Positions 11,781 to 23,686 of a DNA stretch of 64,000 nucleotides are shown here, piece after piece. The notes below the pieces were generated by a model that worked only from the letters and a program-made list of their open reading frames with translations, was not told the DNA's origin and did not search any database. The DNA is taken from assembly GCF_001704415.2 (NCBI RefSeq), contig NC_030816.1, positions 83,578,713 through 83,642,712 on the forward strand, in the 5' to 3' direction. Every line of letters starts with the position of its first letter. The stretch's first letter is position 1. The translations under genes were made by a program, and so were the position numbers. Origin of the DNA: Capra hircus. Its lineage: Eukaryota; Chordata; Mammalia; Artiodactyla; Bovidae.

Positions 11781-11988
11781 GTGACCCGAGGCCCGCACAC
11801 CTACAGTGTGGGGGTGTGCACCGCAGCCGCAGGCTTGGATGAAGGAGGCTGCAAGGATGGCGCTGTCTGCCTGCTGTCCGGGAGCAAGGGGGCATCTTTC
11901 GGGCGGCTGGCGTCCATGAAGCTGGACTACAGGCATCAGGACGAAGCCGTCATTCTGAGTTATGCCAACGGAGACACTTGCCCTCCGG
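11781..11988 (+). CDS. IGF2R: IGF2R exon 38 (domain 13)
   Basis: Residues 410-478 plus one base of 479. The acceptor is gtctctgcag and the donor gtaagt. It encodes HTYSVGVC, GGCKDGAVCLLSG and KLDYRHQDEAVILSY, the first half of domain 13, up to NGDTCPP just before the fibronectin type II insert. Confidence 0.96.
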
Positions 11989-12265
11989 GTAAGTCTTTGC
12001 GGGCGGGCGGAGTGTCTGTTCCCAGTAGACATGGAATTAGACACGGCAGCAGAAGGGAACTCAGGAATGACGCTCCAGATGCCGTGAGCCCCAGCACACG
12101 GAATGGTCCATCCTACCAGCCCTGAGTGTGAGCGCTCGGGCCCACGAACAGTCAGTCAATTTAGGGGGGCTTCCCTCGGGGAATCGTTGTTCAAGGTGAC
12201 CGCCCCTGCCGGGCGCAGCTGACGCGGTGCAGATAATCAGGGTCACTCTGATTTCCCCTTCCCAG

Positions 12266-12412
12266 AAACTGAGGACGGCGACCCGTGTGTGTTCCCCTTC
12301 TTGTTCAATGGGAAGAACTACGAGGAGTGTGTCGTGGAGAGCAGGGCCAGGCTCTGGTGCGCAACCACCGCCAACTACGACAGAGACCACGAGTGGGGCT
12401 TCTGCAAGCACT
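12266..12412 (+). CDS. IGF2R: IGF2R exon 39 (fibronectin type II insert)
   Basis: Residues 479-527 plus one base of 528. A single exon encodes the whole fibronectin type II module inserted in domain 13: PCVFPFLFNGKNYEEC, then LWCATT and DHEWGFCKH, with four cysteines at the family spacing. In the human receptor this module supports IGF2 binding by domain 11. The acceptor is cttcccag and the donor gtaagt. Confidence 0.97.
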
Positions 12413-12986
12413 GTAAGTGGACGCGCCGGGGCCCCCGCTGGCAGGCACGGTAGCCCTGCACCCACTGGAGGCCTGGCTTCATGCTCAGATCTTCCTGGAC
12501 TGTCCGCATTAGTGGCAGCGCTTCTGTTGCATATGGTGTTTTCTCGCCGGGGCTATTTTCCGTAAAGAAAAGTCATCCTTAGTTGCTCTAGGGGGCCAGG
12601 TGACAGATAGGTGTGGGGGCGGTCAGCTCTCCCCCTCCCCAGCTCCAGGGGCTTGTGTCCGCATGCCAGCTTTTTCAGCACCAGTGGCTCATGTCCACAC
12701 TCGTTAGAATCGCTGCTGTCCCAGGTCTGCAGGGTGGTGAGGGGTCCTCAAGTCTGCAGGGCCTCGTCTGCTGACCGTCGGCTCTGCAGTGCGCTGTGCC
12801 GGGCAGGGGTCGGGGAGGCTCTCAGTGCCCTTGCTGCCATGGAGAGAATGGACCCACGAGAGTCTTAGTAACATGCAGGGCACAGACAGATGTGGGTTCT
12901 CAAGGAAAGTGACGGGACGGGTGCACGACAAGTTGTTTAGTTCTTGTAAGTGGCCATGGAACAAAGTGATACATGTTGAGGAATTA

Positions 12987-13214
12987 GGGCTTCCCTGTGG
13001 GCTCAGACAGGAAAGAAGCTGCCTGCAATGCAGGAGACCTGGGTTCAATCCCTGGCTCGGAAAGAGCCCCTGGAAAAGGGAGCGGCAACTCACTCCAGTA
13101 TTCTTGCCTGGAGAATTCCATGGACAGAGGAGCCTGGCGGTCTACAGTCCGTGGGGTCACAAAGAATTGGACACGACTGAGTGACTCACATACACACACA
13201 CACACACACACACA
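12987..13214 (+). repeat. Bov-tA-type SINE ending in a (CA)n microsatellite
   Basis: Forward SINE in intron 39, from GGGCTTCCCTGTGGGCTCAG to GGACACGACTGAGTGAC, followed by about 13 CA dinucleotides (13,189-13,214). The CA run is probably a polymorphic marker. Confidence 0.92.
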
Positions 13215-13577
13215 AGGAATTAGAAACATTAAGTCTACAAGGGACTACTGTAGCCTTCTTTGGAGGCTTATTACGACAGGATCTTTTTCCTGGTAGGTTA
13301 GATGACATATTTTTAGCTTATCACAGGATTCTTATTGTTATCGTTATCATTCGTATTTTAATCAAGTAATACCTGTTCTCAAGGAGTTGTACTGTTGCTG
13401 TGGGGTGGTTAAGTGTGGAAGGGGAACTTGGTCCTAATTTTAAAGTTGAAATGGGAATGAAACACAGAAGGAAGTGGGGAGTGGCTGGGGACGGACAGCA
13501 CCCCTCAGCGCCAGTGCCACGAAGGGGGGCACCCTGGCTGGGCGGGGGCCTGACACTCTCCTCGTGTGCCGCCCCAG

Positions 13578-13812
13578 CCACCAGCCACCGGACGTCCACC
13601 ATCATCTTCAAGTGCGACGAGGATGCCGACGTGGGGCGGCCCCAGGTCTTCAGCGAGGTGCGCGGGTGCGAGGTGACCTTCGAGTGGAAGACGAAGGTGG
13701 TCTGCCCCCCAAAGAAGATGGAGTGCAAGTTCGTCCATAAGCACCGGACCTACGACCTGCGGCTGCTCTCGTCCCTCACCGGCTCCTGGTCCTTCGTCCA
13801 CGACGGAGCCTC
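13578..13812 (+). CDS. IGF2R: IGF2R exon 40 (end of domain 13, start of 14)
   Basis: Residues 528-605 plus two bases of 606. The acceptor is gccgccccag and the donor gtgagt. It encodes STIIFKCDED, GRPQVFSEVRGC, VTFEWKTKVVCPPKK and YDLRLLSSLTGSWSFVHDG. It resumes domain 13 after the type II insert and opens domain 14. Confidence 0.96.
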
Positions 13813-14073
13813 GTGAGTACCTCCCCCCACCAGCCCGCCGGCCGCGTCTGTCGCAGGCCCAGCATCCCGATGGGGCGAGTGCGCAGAGCTTCAAGCTCCG
13901 ATTCTGAAGGTGGGATGGCCTCGGGCCTCTGCTTGGGCAGGCCTGGTGTATTCTGGGGGGTTTGGAAGCAGAGGCAGCTAAAGCCAGCCTTGAGATCCCA
14001 AAGCAGCTGGTGAGCAGCTGCAGGCCCGATGGAATCAGGCGTGGTTTGCTTCTTGTCTGGGACGCTGTCCATG

Positions 14074-14272
14074 TTGGGCTTTCCTGGTAGCTCAGTTGGT
14101 AAAGAATCTGCCTGCAGTGTGGGTGACCCAGGCTCCATCCCTGGGTCAGGAAGATCCCCTGGAGAAGGAGATGGCAACCCACTCCAGTATCCTGGCCTGG
14201 AGAATCCCATGGACGGAGGAGCCTGGCGGGCTACAGTCCATGGGGTCGCAACAGTCGGACACGACTTTGACT
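14074..14272 (+). repeat. Bov-tA-type SINE
   Basis: Forward ruminant SINE (GGGCTTTCCTGGTAGCTCAG to CGGACACGACTTTGAC) in IGF2R intron 40. Confidence 0.92.
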
Positions 14273-14648
14273 AAACCACCCGTCTGTGTTGAGTTGATGG
14301 GGGTGTTAACTTGCCCTGGTTTGCTTCCCCAACTACCTCGGCCATGCTGGCCCGACCGCTCCACGCTTAGAGCAGTGGGGAATGTGGACCCAGAAGCCTC
14401 GGGAACCTGAAGACGGGGGACGCCTTGCCGCCTGAGTCTCGGGACTCACCCCGTGTGTCCCCTGCGCGTGTTTTCAGCGTCCGCTCACTCTCTGGCCTTT
14501 GTTTACCCAGAGGCCTGTGTCAGGGCTGTGTCCAGAGGAGCTGGGAGACGCTCGGACGGTAGCCTCTTCTGAAAGGGTGGGAAGAGCTGCCCCCAAGCGT
14601 GTCGGGACAGACGCCGACCTTGCTCGCCTCCCGTGTGTCGTTCTGCAG

Positions 14649-14785
14649 GTACTACATCAACCTGTGTCAGAAAATATACAAGGGACCCCAGGACTGCTCG
14701 GAGAGAGCCAGCGTGTGCAAAAGGAGTGCCTCTGGCGAGGTGCAGGTCCTCGGGCTCGTTCACACGCAGAAGCTGGATGTTGTAG
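14649..14785 (+). CDS. IGF2R: IGF2R exon 41 (domain 14)
   Basis: Residues 606-651 plus one base of 652. The acceptor is cgttctgcag and the donor gtaagg. It encodes YYINLCQKIYKG, CSERASVCKR and VLGLVHTQKLDVV, the middle of lumenal domain 14. Confidence 0.95.
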
Positions 14786-16991
14786 GTAAGGCCCTGCGGT
14801 CACACGTGTTGCCTCTGAGTTGGGAAGATGAGGGTGTCGTCCTGGGACTGGAGGGTCAGCGCTGGCTTCCGTCGGAACCTGCAGGAGTGTTATTCTCAGT
14901 AACCATTTCTCAGGCAGCCTGGGGCCTCCTGAAGCGTTAGATAAGCACGGTCATGTTCTCTGAGACGGCAGGTCCCGGTCTGTGTCTAGAGGGCTCGGTG
15001 GTCTTGGGATGTCCAGGGTTCCTCCGAGTCCCTGCTCCAACTGTGGGCCGAGTGCCTGAGTCTCCCCGTACACTGGCATGGGTTTATTCGGGAGAAGCTG
15101 GACGACAAACACGAAAACGTGGTCAGGACCATCCAGATGCATCCTCGTAAATGTCTTACTAATTTGACATCGGAAAATGAAGCTCTTTGTTAATAGTTCT
15201 GATGGAGAATTTCTTTTGCAGTTGGTTGTTGAGTGAAAGACTCTCGTCACGCGAAGGGAGAAGGTTGGGCTTTCTTCTTTTAGGGACAGTCAGGGCTGGT
15301 GGAAGGGACAAGAAAGAAAACCGTCACTGTGCCTGTTCAGCGGTGGGGCGGGGGGGGGGCAGTCCCCAAGCTGTCCTGATGAAAGCATGGGGAAACTTAG
15401 TCCACTTGAGCTGTTGAAATGGAAAAAGGAAATTCTGGAGGACAGCTGTCACCCTGGAGAGAAACCCCTGACTCTGCAGGTTGGAAGTGGGGGTGAAGTC
15501 ACCCTCCGCCTGGGCCCCAGCAGAAATGTCCAGACCTCCCAGCCCGTGACCTTGGAGACCTTGGTTGTTGCTGCCATGAAGGGCACCGGGGGCTGAGGGT
15601 GGTTCTCTTCCTGTGCCTCGTCATCGTGTGGACGTGTGACCCGGGTCTTCCCACAGCCGAGTGCAAAGACTAGGAGGTTGAAGCCTCCTGAAAAGCATAG
15701 TGAGACCTCCTGTTCTCTGACACGCCAGGTGGGATCTTGCCTCTCAGGCCCCAACAGGACAACCGTCTAAGGCCCGTCACCATGACCCCACATTCACTTA
15801 GGGGACATCACCTTATGGGGTGAAGAGATGGACTTCACAGAAACTGAGGACCAACAGTCCTCAGAAACTGTGCTTGATATGTGTGCGTGTGTCATACATG
15901 TGCGTGTGTCATATATGTGTGTGTGCACATGTAACGTTCAGCAGTTCTTCAGGTCGGCGTCTTAGTCCACTTCTCAGGCTGAGTGCCGAGGCCTGGAAGG
16001 TCAAGAGTGCTGCCCATCTCGTCTGCGGTGGGGGGAGCACTTGAGCAAGACCTCCACCTGTTGTTTCCATATTCCAGAAGTTTAAGCATTTCTCTTCAAA
16101 GCTGGGAAACTTCCAGAATTTTACAGAGAAGCCCAATTATTTATAACAAATTCACCCAGAGTAGCTTTGACCGTGATGGGGGCCGGGAGCCTGGGTCTCA
16201 CCCCTCAGCTCCCCTTGAGTGGCCCCTGTGCCTCGGCTGTGCCTGGAGGACCCCTGGCAGCTGGCACTGCCCATTCTGGGCCCACTGCCCCTAAGGATGT
16301 GGGTTGGGTGTGAGTGCCAGGTCCGAGGACCGCCCTGTGCCAAGAGCCAGGCCTGAGACCGCTGTGTCCCGGCCCCTGGAGCCACCGTCCGTCTGCTGAG
16401 CGGGGCTGGGCTCGGGCGTCCCCAGGGCAGCTCTCAGAACCTCTGGCCCCTGGGAGCCGGGCCGCTGAAAGCGTGTCCCCGCTTCCCTTGGCCCCTGCGG
16501 ACTAGAGCTCTGCTGGTTCCTCAGCCACGCCCTCTTCAGAAGCAGGAAGAGCCCTGTGTGGAGCCGGGAGAGCGAGCAGACCAGGGCAGTTCTGTGTGGG
16601 CCGTCTCTCTGCGGGGTGGAGGTCTCGCCCCTGCCCCGTTCGTCCCGGGGCACGTGGGGGAAGCGCTGGGCTGGCACAGAGGTTGCTGGGGACCTCAGGC
16701 TGCCGCCGTGACCTGCAGTCTAGCCCTGCACGCACGCCGTGCAGGGGCTCCCCGCTCGGCCCTGAGCTCCACGCCCTGGGGTCTCCCTGTCACACAGGCG
16801 TGTGCTCACAGGTAGGGGCTGAGGTGTGACCCGCGGTCTCCTCTGGCCACACAGGTAGTGACGCGGGCCAGGTGCGAGTCACCAGGCTGGCAGTGCTGAC
16901 CGCCAGGGTGATGAGTCTCCAGAGCCACTTGTGACCTTGAGGCTCCTAGGATGCCCTGGAGATAACGTCAGTTCAATGGTCTGTGTTTCAG

Positions 16992-17106
16992 ATGACAAAG
17001 TCATCGTAACTTACTCTAAAGGCCACCATTGTGGGGACAATAAGACGGCGTCTGCTGTCATCGAGCTGACCTGTGCCAAGACAGTGGGGCGGCCTTCGTT
17101 CATGAG
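16992..17106 (+). CDS. IGF2R: IGF2R exon 42 (domain 14)
   Basis: Residues 652-689 plus two bases of 690. The acceptor is gtgtttcag and the donor gtgagg. It encodes DKVIVTYSKGHHCGDNKTAS and VIELTCAKTVGRPSF. Intron 41 before it (2.2 kb) has no recognisable feature beyond a TG-rich patch near 15,876-15,935. Confidence 0.94.
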
Positions 17107-17853
17107 GTGAGGGTGCGGGGTCCCCCGGCCCAGGGGGGAGCTGGGTGCTGGGCGGGCTGGGCCCCCATCAGAGCTCCTCCCCACGGTTTCTGCTTGGCGG
17201 CTTAGTGTGTGTGCTGCAGAGAGGATACTGGGGCTGTCACAGTAGCGAGGGGGGGACCGGCCCCTAAGACTCCTAGCCTGATGGGGCCAGGGCCACTCCG
17301 CAAGGGAGGAGTCCTGGATGGAGGCTGGCACCCTTGCACGAGGCTGATAAAGTGGGATTTCACCGGGCTCATCTTCAAGGTCGCAGTGTAACTAAGGCTT
17401 CACTGATCGGTGCCGCCCATGGCCAGCTGTTCAGGTGGCCGGTCTGGGACCCCCGGCAGGTGGGGCGGCACCACCTGGAATGCCCTTTTATTTTGCTGGA
17501 AATCTCCGCCTCCGGTCCTAGGAGGGCGTTTGGCCAGCAGAGGGAGCGTGTGAGCTGTGCTTGGTGAACAGACACAATTTCATTACAGAAGCGGGGCTTG
17601 GGAAAGGGGAGACCCAGGAACTGTCAAAGGGTTGAAATCAATGCTTGTAAAGCAGGCTTTGAAAAATATGGGAGCAGATTTTCCCAGCTGTTAGATGTTG
17701 CCCAGTGTCTAAGTGTAAAAAAGTTACATGTTGAAGTGCTTGCCTGCTTTTTTTTTTTCCACGTACTGGTTGAGCTGGATGGTGTTGGGGAAGGGAGATG
17801 AAGTCGCTCTCCCAGCCTAGAGCGGCTGGTCCCTGGCTGGGGGCGGGGAGGGC

Positions 17854-17974
17854 TGGGTGGTGGGCGGCTCCCAGGATGGAAGGGCAGCTGGGCGGTTGGG
17901 GGCTCCCAGGGCAGAAGGGCAGCTGGGCGGTGGGGGCGCTCCCGGGGCCCTGGCAGGCAGGTGGAAGGGCGGCT
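17854..17974 (+). repeat. Short GC-rich tandem repeat upstream of exon 43
   Basis: About three copies of a roughly 35-bp unit, GGGCGG(T)TGGGGGCTCCCAGG followed by GCAGAAGGGCAGCT, the last copy diverged. It ends within about 30 bp of the exon 43 acceptor. Confidence 0.8.
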
Positions 17975-18001
17975 GTGACCGCGGTCCACGTGCCTCTGCA
18001 G

Positions 18002-18148
18002 GTTCGACGTCGACAGCTGCACCTACCACTTCAGCTGGGACTCGCGAGCGGCCTGTGCCGTGAAGCCTCAGGAGGTGCAGATGGTGAACGGGACCATCAT
18101 CAATCCCGCCAACGGCCGGAGCTTCAGCCTCGGGGATATTTACTTCAA
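18002..18148 (+). CDS. IGF2R: IGF2R exon 43 (domains 14/15)
   Basis: Residues 690-738 plus two bases of 739. The acceptor is gcctctgcag and the donor gtaagt. It encodes FDVDSCTYHFSWDSRAACAV, which closes domain 14, then the start of domain 15 with an NGT glycosylation sequon and FSLGDIYFK. Confidence 0.95.
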
Positions 18149-18539
18149 GTAAGTGGGGCCGTTTTGTGGCAGCGCCACCCCATAATCCCCCCATCTTTGC
18201 CCGGCTGAAGGCTGTGAGATGAAGACGTCCGTGTGTTTGCGTGTTTTAGTTGCCATTTCCAGGTACCCTTGTCACGTCTGGCTCAAACAGAGGGCAGACA
18301 TTGCTTAGCTGTTCGAGTCGAACCCCAAAGATGGTGAGGTCTCTTGAATGTGAAAATAACATCACTCCTCCTCTTAGCATTTGTGATAAGCCCAGAGGTC
18401 GGAGCTGGAACCTTCTGGTCTGATTTTTGATGAGGAACCTTCTGGCTTTACTAGTTTCTCTTTTTTAAGTTTCTTAGCAGCGTCACTAGGTGGGTCCCGG
18501 GATCTAGGGCTGTCCCCGAGCCCTTTTCTGTCTCTTCAG

Positions 18540-18727
18540 ACGATTCAGCGCCTCTGGGGACATTAGAACCAACGGGGACAAGTATGTGTACGAGATCCAG
18601 CTCTCATCCATCACGGGCTCCAGCAACCCTGCCTGCTCCGGGGCCAGCATCTGTCAGAGGAAGGCCAACGACCAGCACTTCAGTCGCAAAGTCGGAACCT
18701 CCAACCAAACCAGATACTACGTCCAAG
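18540..18727 (+). CDS. IGF2R: IGF2R exon 44 (domain 15)
   Basis: Residues 739-801 plus one base of 802. The acceptor is tgtctcttcag and the donor gtaatt. It encodes SGDIRTNGDKYVYEIQLSSI, CSGASICQRKANDQHFSRK and an NQT sequon. Domain 15 is the most membrane-proximal repeat and is reported to bind M6P-type ligands in other mammals. Confidence 0.95.
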
Positions 18728-19184
18728 GTAATTCTCTCCACCCGCATGCCACGTTTAGCTTCCTCGGAGGCACATTAACCTTTTCATGAACATACACTCC
18801 GTTCAGTTAAAACGTCAGATCGGTTCTAACATGAAAGGCCCAGGTCCAGTCCTGTGTCTTGTGGACTGAGCAGCACATGTCAGGGTCCCAATGGTTCACT
18901 GTCGGGAAGACTTAGATCCTAAACAGATGTGCAAAGCCTGGTCTAAACCAGAGGTGGTGAGGTGGGCGTGGAGGACCACAGCCAGAATTACTTTTGGTTG
19001 GTGTGGTTTTCATCATGATGCTTCTTTGAAACTTCAGATGCTGCTAGGGGAGGGTAAGAGATTTTGTATTTGTCAAAAGGATGAAAAGAGGGAGGCCTGG
19101 CCCAAGTGTCCACAGTGGGTATGGAGGAAGGCCTTCCGCTACATGGATGCAGCTTTGTCCTGTATTTCTTTCTTTCCTTCCTTT

Positions 19185-19800
19185 TTGTTGAGATAAAACT
19201 GACATAGAGCCATAGCTCAGATGGTTAAGAACCTGCCTGTAATGCAGGAGACCTGGGTTCGCTCCCTGGGTGGGGAAGATCCCTTGGAGAAGGAAATGGC
19301 AACTCATTCCAGTATTCTTGCCTGGAGAGTTCCATGGACAGAGGAGCCTGGGGGGCTGCCGTCCATGGGGTCTTAAAGAGTCGGACAGAACTGAACAACT
19401 AAAACTGTATTAGTTTAAGGTGTCCAGAATAACAATCTGAGTTATATACATTATGAAATGATTATCACAGGAAACTTGGTGACTGTCCATCATGTCCTAT
19501 AGGTACAAACTTAAAGAAGTAGGAAAAAAAATATGTTTCTCTTATAGTGAGAACTCTTAGGATTTATTCTCTTGACATACAGCAGGGTTCGTTATATTTA
19601 GCATGTGGTGTGTGGCATCCTGAGTATTACACCCCTGGTAACTGCAAAGCTTCTCTCTTTTTCTGTGAGTTTGTTGGTTTGTTTCTGAAACGTAATTGAC
19701 CTGCCGTGCCATATTAGTTCCAGTTGCATGACAGCGTTTTAAACATTTCCGTACACTTCAAAATCATTACCACTCTAGGTCTGGTTGTCATCTGTCACCA
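19185..19800 (-). repeat. Old L1 3' fragment split by a Bov-tA SINE
   Basis: GTTGAGATAAAACTGACATAG before, and TGTATTAGTTTAAGGTGTCC plus GAAATGATTATCACAGG after, look like an antisense L1 3' end. A forward Bov-tA SINE (about 19,205-19,395) sits between the two parts. It lies in IGF2R intron 44. The L1 subfamily is not determined. Confidence 0.7.
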
Positions 19801-20516
19801 CGCAAAGAAGTGACATAATTATTGACTGTATTCCCATACTCTGCACTTCATATGTACGCTCTTTTATCATGCAACTGGACATTTGTGCCTCCTCATCCCC
19901 CTCACCCATGTCTTTCCTAATTCCTTCTTGACCTGGAAAGAATATTTCCAGGAGGCAGCTCGTGTGTTTTTGTTTTCAACAACTAGTCTTCCTTTCATGG
20001 TTTGATTTTTGAACTAGGTGAATGAACTTGCTTTTTTTAAAAACAGTTAAATGTGTTTACAAAACCAGCTGACTTTTGACCTCCCCGAGAGGAGGTGGGG
20101 GTGGGTAGCTGCTCCCTGAGTAGGTGGAGTCTCAGAGAGGTTTCCGTGCACAGGTGGTAAATAAGCCAGTCTCTGTGCTTGGCAGTGCCCACTGGAGCTG
20201 GGCAGAGTCCTGCCAGGTCAGCCTGGCTCGCGTCCACGCCTCCCCATCAAGAGCACCTGCAGGCACTCTGCCACTTCTCCTCGGGCCTTCCCGCTGGCAC
20301 ACCTCGGCCTGCTCACCCCCACCCCACTTCCCCCCTGCCACACCCAGCTCGGGGCTCCCTTCTCTCTCCCAGCAGCACTGCCGCTGGTGGGTCTGCAGCA
20401 GTGGCCCAGCTCCACGCTGCAGCCCTGAGCAGGGGCCCAGGTACCAGGCTGAGAACGTTATGTCTGTAAGGCCTATGTCTAGTCTAGTTGGCCTCTTGCA
20501 GTCCCCAGGCTTAGAG

Positions 20517-20518
<2 letters not shown>

Positions 20519-20553
<35 letters not shown>
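20519..20553 (+). repeat. (TG)n microsatellite
   Basis: About 17 uninterrupted TG dinucleotides in IGF2R intron 44, followed by further TG-rich sequence. Confidence 0.95.
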
Positions 20554-20555
<2 letters not shown>

Positions 20556-21375
20556 ATGCGTACATCTGTGTGTGTGCATTTATTTATTCTTGGTTAGTTA
20601 AATCCCTTTCTTACCTTTTCACTCCATTCACTCACCACCAGTAGGCAATAGGTTTGGTTTTAAGACCTTTGTCCACGTACCAGGAAGAAGTGCAGTTTAA
20701 CCCCACCCTGCCACGCGTCTGCGTTCCTTCCAGAGGGCGGGAGGCCGCCAGGCCCATCTCTGGCTGAGGTTCGGTGTTGCCACCTTGGTTCCTCACCAAC
20801 CTCATGGGTTTGTGTCCACAGTCCAGGCTGTGGGGCAGCCGTCTCAGGTCATAGCTCAGCCGGGTACGTACCAGTGAGGACCCCGGGGGTCCCCTGAGCC
20901 CAGCCCACATGGCCGCCCTCAGGGCTGGCCTCCGCTCAGTCCGCCGCACACACCGCACACCCTGGCCCTCTAGCGGGGGCCGACTGCGAACTGGCCGCCA
21001 AGCTGTCCTCACAAGGCAGGGTCTACACAGGCACCCCTTGCATCTCACACCAGCTGCAGGTTCAGGGGGCGCTCCTTAGGTGTGATAGCTCATTAGAAAG
21101 GTACTACGAAGAGCTGTCTTAGTCATGCTTACAGTTTATTTCAGTGAAAGGATATAAATTAAAACCAGCCAGTGGGAGAAGCGCCGTAGGGTAAAGTCCA
21201 GGAGGGAGCCAGACACTTCTGGTGTCTTCTCCCTGTGGAGTCAGGAGGTGTTAACGTGCAAGTGTGTGACAGCATGAATGTGTACAACACGCAAGGAAGC
21301 TCGGGAGCTGACCAGGGAGGCCCGCCCGTGCCTCCGTGTCCAGGGGTTTAGTGGCTCTTCATTGTGTATGCTTGA

Positions 21376-21573
21376 CTGATTAGTCAGTGTTTCAGTTGGT
21401 TTGCTGACTGGTTGGTTGACTGGTTGGTTGGTTGGTTGGTTGGTTGACTGGCTGGTTGGTTAGTGGGTTAGTTGACTCTTCGGTTAGTGGGTCGGTTGGC
21501 TGGTTGACTAGTTGACTGGTTGGTTAGTAGGCTGGTTGGTTGGCTGATTTGCTGGTTGATTGGTTGCCTACAT
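21376..21573 (+). repeat. TTGG/GACTGGTTGG tandem repeat
   Basis: About 200 bp built from GGTT tetramers with interspersed GACT/GGCT/AGTG variants, on a T/G-rich + strand. It lies about 300 bp upstream of exon 45. Confidence 0.9.
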
Positions 21574-21872
21574 GGTCAACCCGGGTGTCCAGGCAGACTG
21601 AGACGTGGGCAGCCCCCACTCCACATCGTGTTGTTTGCTGAGGACAGAGGCCAGACCTGTCTTAGGGCAAGGTTCAAGTCTCTCCCGCTTCCTGACTTAG
21701 GGCAGGGGCTCCATATTGTGTGTGAGCAGTCTGTGAAGAGCTCCTCCGGGACATGAGACGAAGGACCCTTTCGTCTGACTTTAAGCCTCTGCAGACCTTT
21801 CGCAGATGATGGAGAAGTAAACTCAGCCCGCTGTCGAAGCACCGTGTTCATGCTGCTGTGCCTTTTTGACAG

Positions 21873-22059
21873 ATGGCGACCTGGATGTGGTGTTTGCCTC
21901 GTCCTCCAAGTGTGGAAAAGATAAGACAAAGTCTGTGTCCTCCACCATCTTCTTCCACTGTGACCCCCTGGTGAAGGACGGGATCCCCGAGTTCAGCCAT
22001 GAGACCGCCGACTGCCAGTACCTCTTCTCCTGGCACACCTCTGCGGTGTGCCCGCTGGG
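21873..22059 (+). CDS. IGF2R: IGF2R exon 45 (domain 15)
   Basis: Residues 802-863 plus two bases of 864. The acceptor is tttttgacag and the donor gtaagt. It encodes DGDLDVVFASSSKCGKDKTK, FFHCDPLV and CQYLFSWHTSAVCPLG, which completes the last lumenal repeat. Confidence 0.96.
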
Positions 22060-22517
22060 GTAAGTGGGGCGCTGGCCCACAGCATCCCCCAGCCCCAGAG
22101 TGCCAAGGCTGGCTCCCGAGAGGAGTTGTTGTCAGGGAGAAGCCGTTACCTGGGTTGTGACCCCATGTCTTCCCAGAGCAGAGTCGTGGTCCTGGAAGAC
22201 CAAGGCAGCTGGTGTGTCCCCCTAAGTCTCTGCTCCAGAAGCGCCCCTGTGCCCTTGGGGCCCGGCAGCAGGGTCAGCAAGGCTGCAGCGGGGCGAGGCA
22301 TGTTCTCCAGAGCAGCTCTCCTCGTCCCCTTAGTGATGGAGGCTCAAGTGGTCGAGGCAGTGCCTTTCCCGATCCTGTGCCTCAGTCTCGGCATCAGAGG
22401 GGTTTGCCCGCGGGGGTTCTCCCAGCTGGTGGCTCGTGTCTTCTTGGGTGTGGGTGTGCACAGTCAGGGCCCGGGCCTCGCCAGGCAGTGGGGCTGAGCG
22501 CTGTGGTCTCCCTGTAG

Positions 22518-22673
22518 GGCGGGCTTCGATGAGGAGATTGCGGGGGACGACGATACCCAGGAGCACAAGGGGCTCTCGGAGCGCAGCCAGGCGGTCGGGG
22601 CGGTGCTCAGCCTGCTGCTGGTGGCGCTCACTGGCTGCCTGCTCACCCTGCTGCTGTACAAGAAGGAGCGCCG
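22518..22673 (+). CDS. IGF2R: IGF2R exon 46 (stalk and transmembrane segment)
   Basis: Residues 864-915 plus two bases of 916. An acidic lumenal stalk (FDEEIAGDDDTQEHKG) precedes the single membrane span, a run of 20-plus Leu/Val/Ala residues from about residue 892. KKERR follows, the basic stop-transfer sequence that starts the cytosolic tail. The acceptor is cctgtag and the donor gtaagg. Confidence 0.96.
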
Positions 22674-23616
22674 GTAAGGAGAGAGGAGGGTCCTGGCGGG
22701 GGCCAGGCCGGAGGCCCAGAGTCAAGCCCTGGCTTCCTCGTCTTGAGCAGCAGCAGCTAGAGCTCTTAAGACTCTGAATGCTATGTTGTGTAAAGCTTCC
22801 TGCAATGACTGTCCCTGCGTCTGAGCTGTCAGGTCACATGGCCAGGTGCCCCGTGGGCCTCAGCCCGAGCCTGCCCTGTTCCCAGGACATGGCTCGCTGT
22901 ACGTGTCCCCACGTGAGCTGACTGCCTTCTGATCGACTGACCCCTGCCCTTAAGAGGGGAGCATTTACGAGGTGCAGGCTGTGACCTCACCCCCATCCAT
23001 AGTCTCTTCTTTGGGGGGTGAAAGGTCTTGTCACTCAGAGGCAGGCCAGCGTGACTGTCCAGCAGGTTTCACGTCACCCGTGAACGAGGCCCAGGGCTCT
23101 GTGTACGGTCAGCCGTGTCCCAAGGGCAGGGATGGGCCGGCTCTGGGGCTTCCTGTCTCCCCCCTCACCTGCCCACTGATCCAGAGGCAGGAAGTGCTGA
23201 CTACCACCACCCCGGCCCCAGAGGCTATCAGCCCGATGCAGGAGTTGGGCAGGAGGTCTGGGTTGGAGCTGGCCCTGGGTTCGCCACTCAGCCCGGTAAT
23301 CTCAGCACAGCCCTGGGGTGGCGGGGAGGTGTGGGCTCGTTCCATCTGTGTGGGGAAAAGCAGGCGCAGAGGTGCAGGGTAACTCACTGTGGTCTCTGTT
23401 AGCACCGCAAAGACGGGGTGTGTCTTTGCATACAGGGTTTGAATCTGCTTCTCCTGATTCCATAGCCTTCCTTCCTCTGACTTGGCTCCCAGCCCTGCTG
23501 TTGTGGGTTGAGGGAGCGTGTGCTTGGGTGGGCACAGCCTCTTGTCGGGGGGCACAGTAGGGGAGGTTCCGGGGTGGGGCGGCTCCAGGCTGGAGTAACT
23601 GGAACCCCCTTTGCAG

Positions 23617-23686
23617 GGAGATGGTAATGAGCAGGCTTACCAACTGCTGCCGCCGGAGTGCAAACGTGTCGTACAAGTACTCGAAG
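23617..23686 (+). CDS. IGF2R: IGF2R exon 47 (cytosolic tail, YSKV signal)
   Basis: Residues 916-939, ending in phase 0. It encodes [17 protein letters not shown]. The cysteine pair matches the palmitoylated cysteines of the human tail. YKYSK|V, completed by the first codon of exon 48, is the YxxPhi signal for AP-2 clathrin endocytosis. The acceptor is cctttgcag and the donor gtaagg. Confidence 0.95.
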
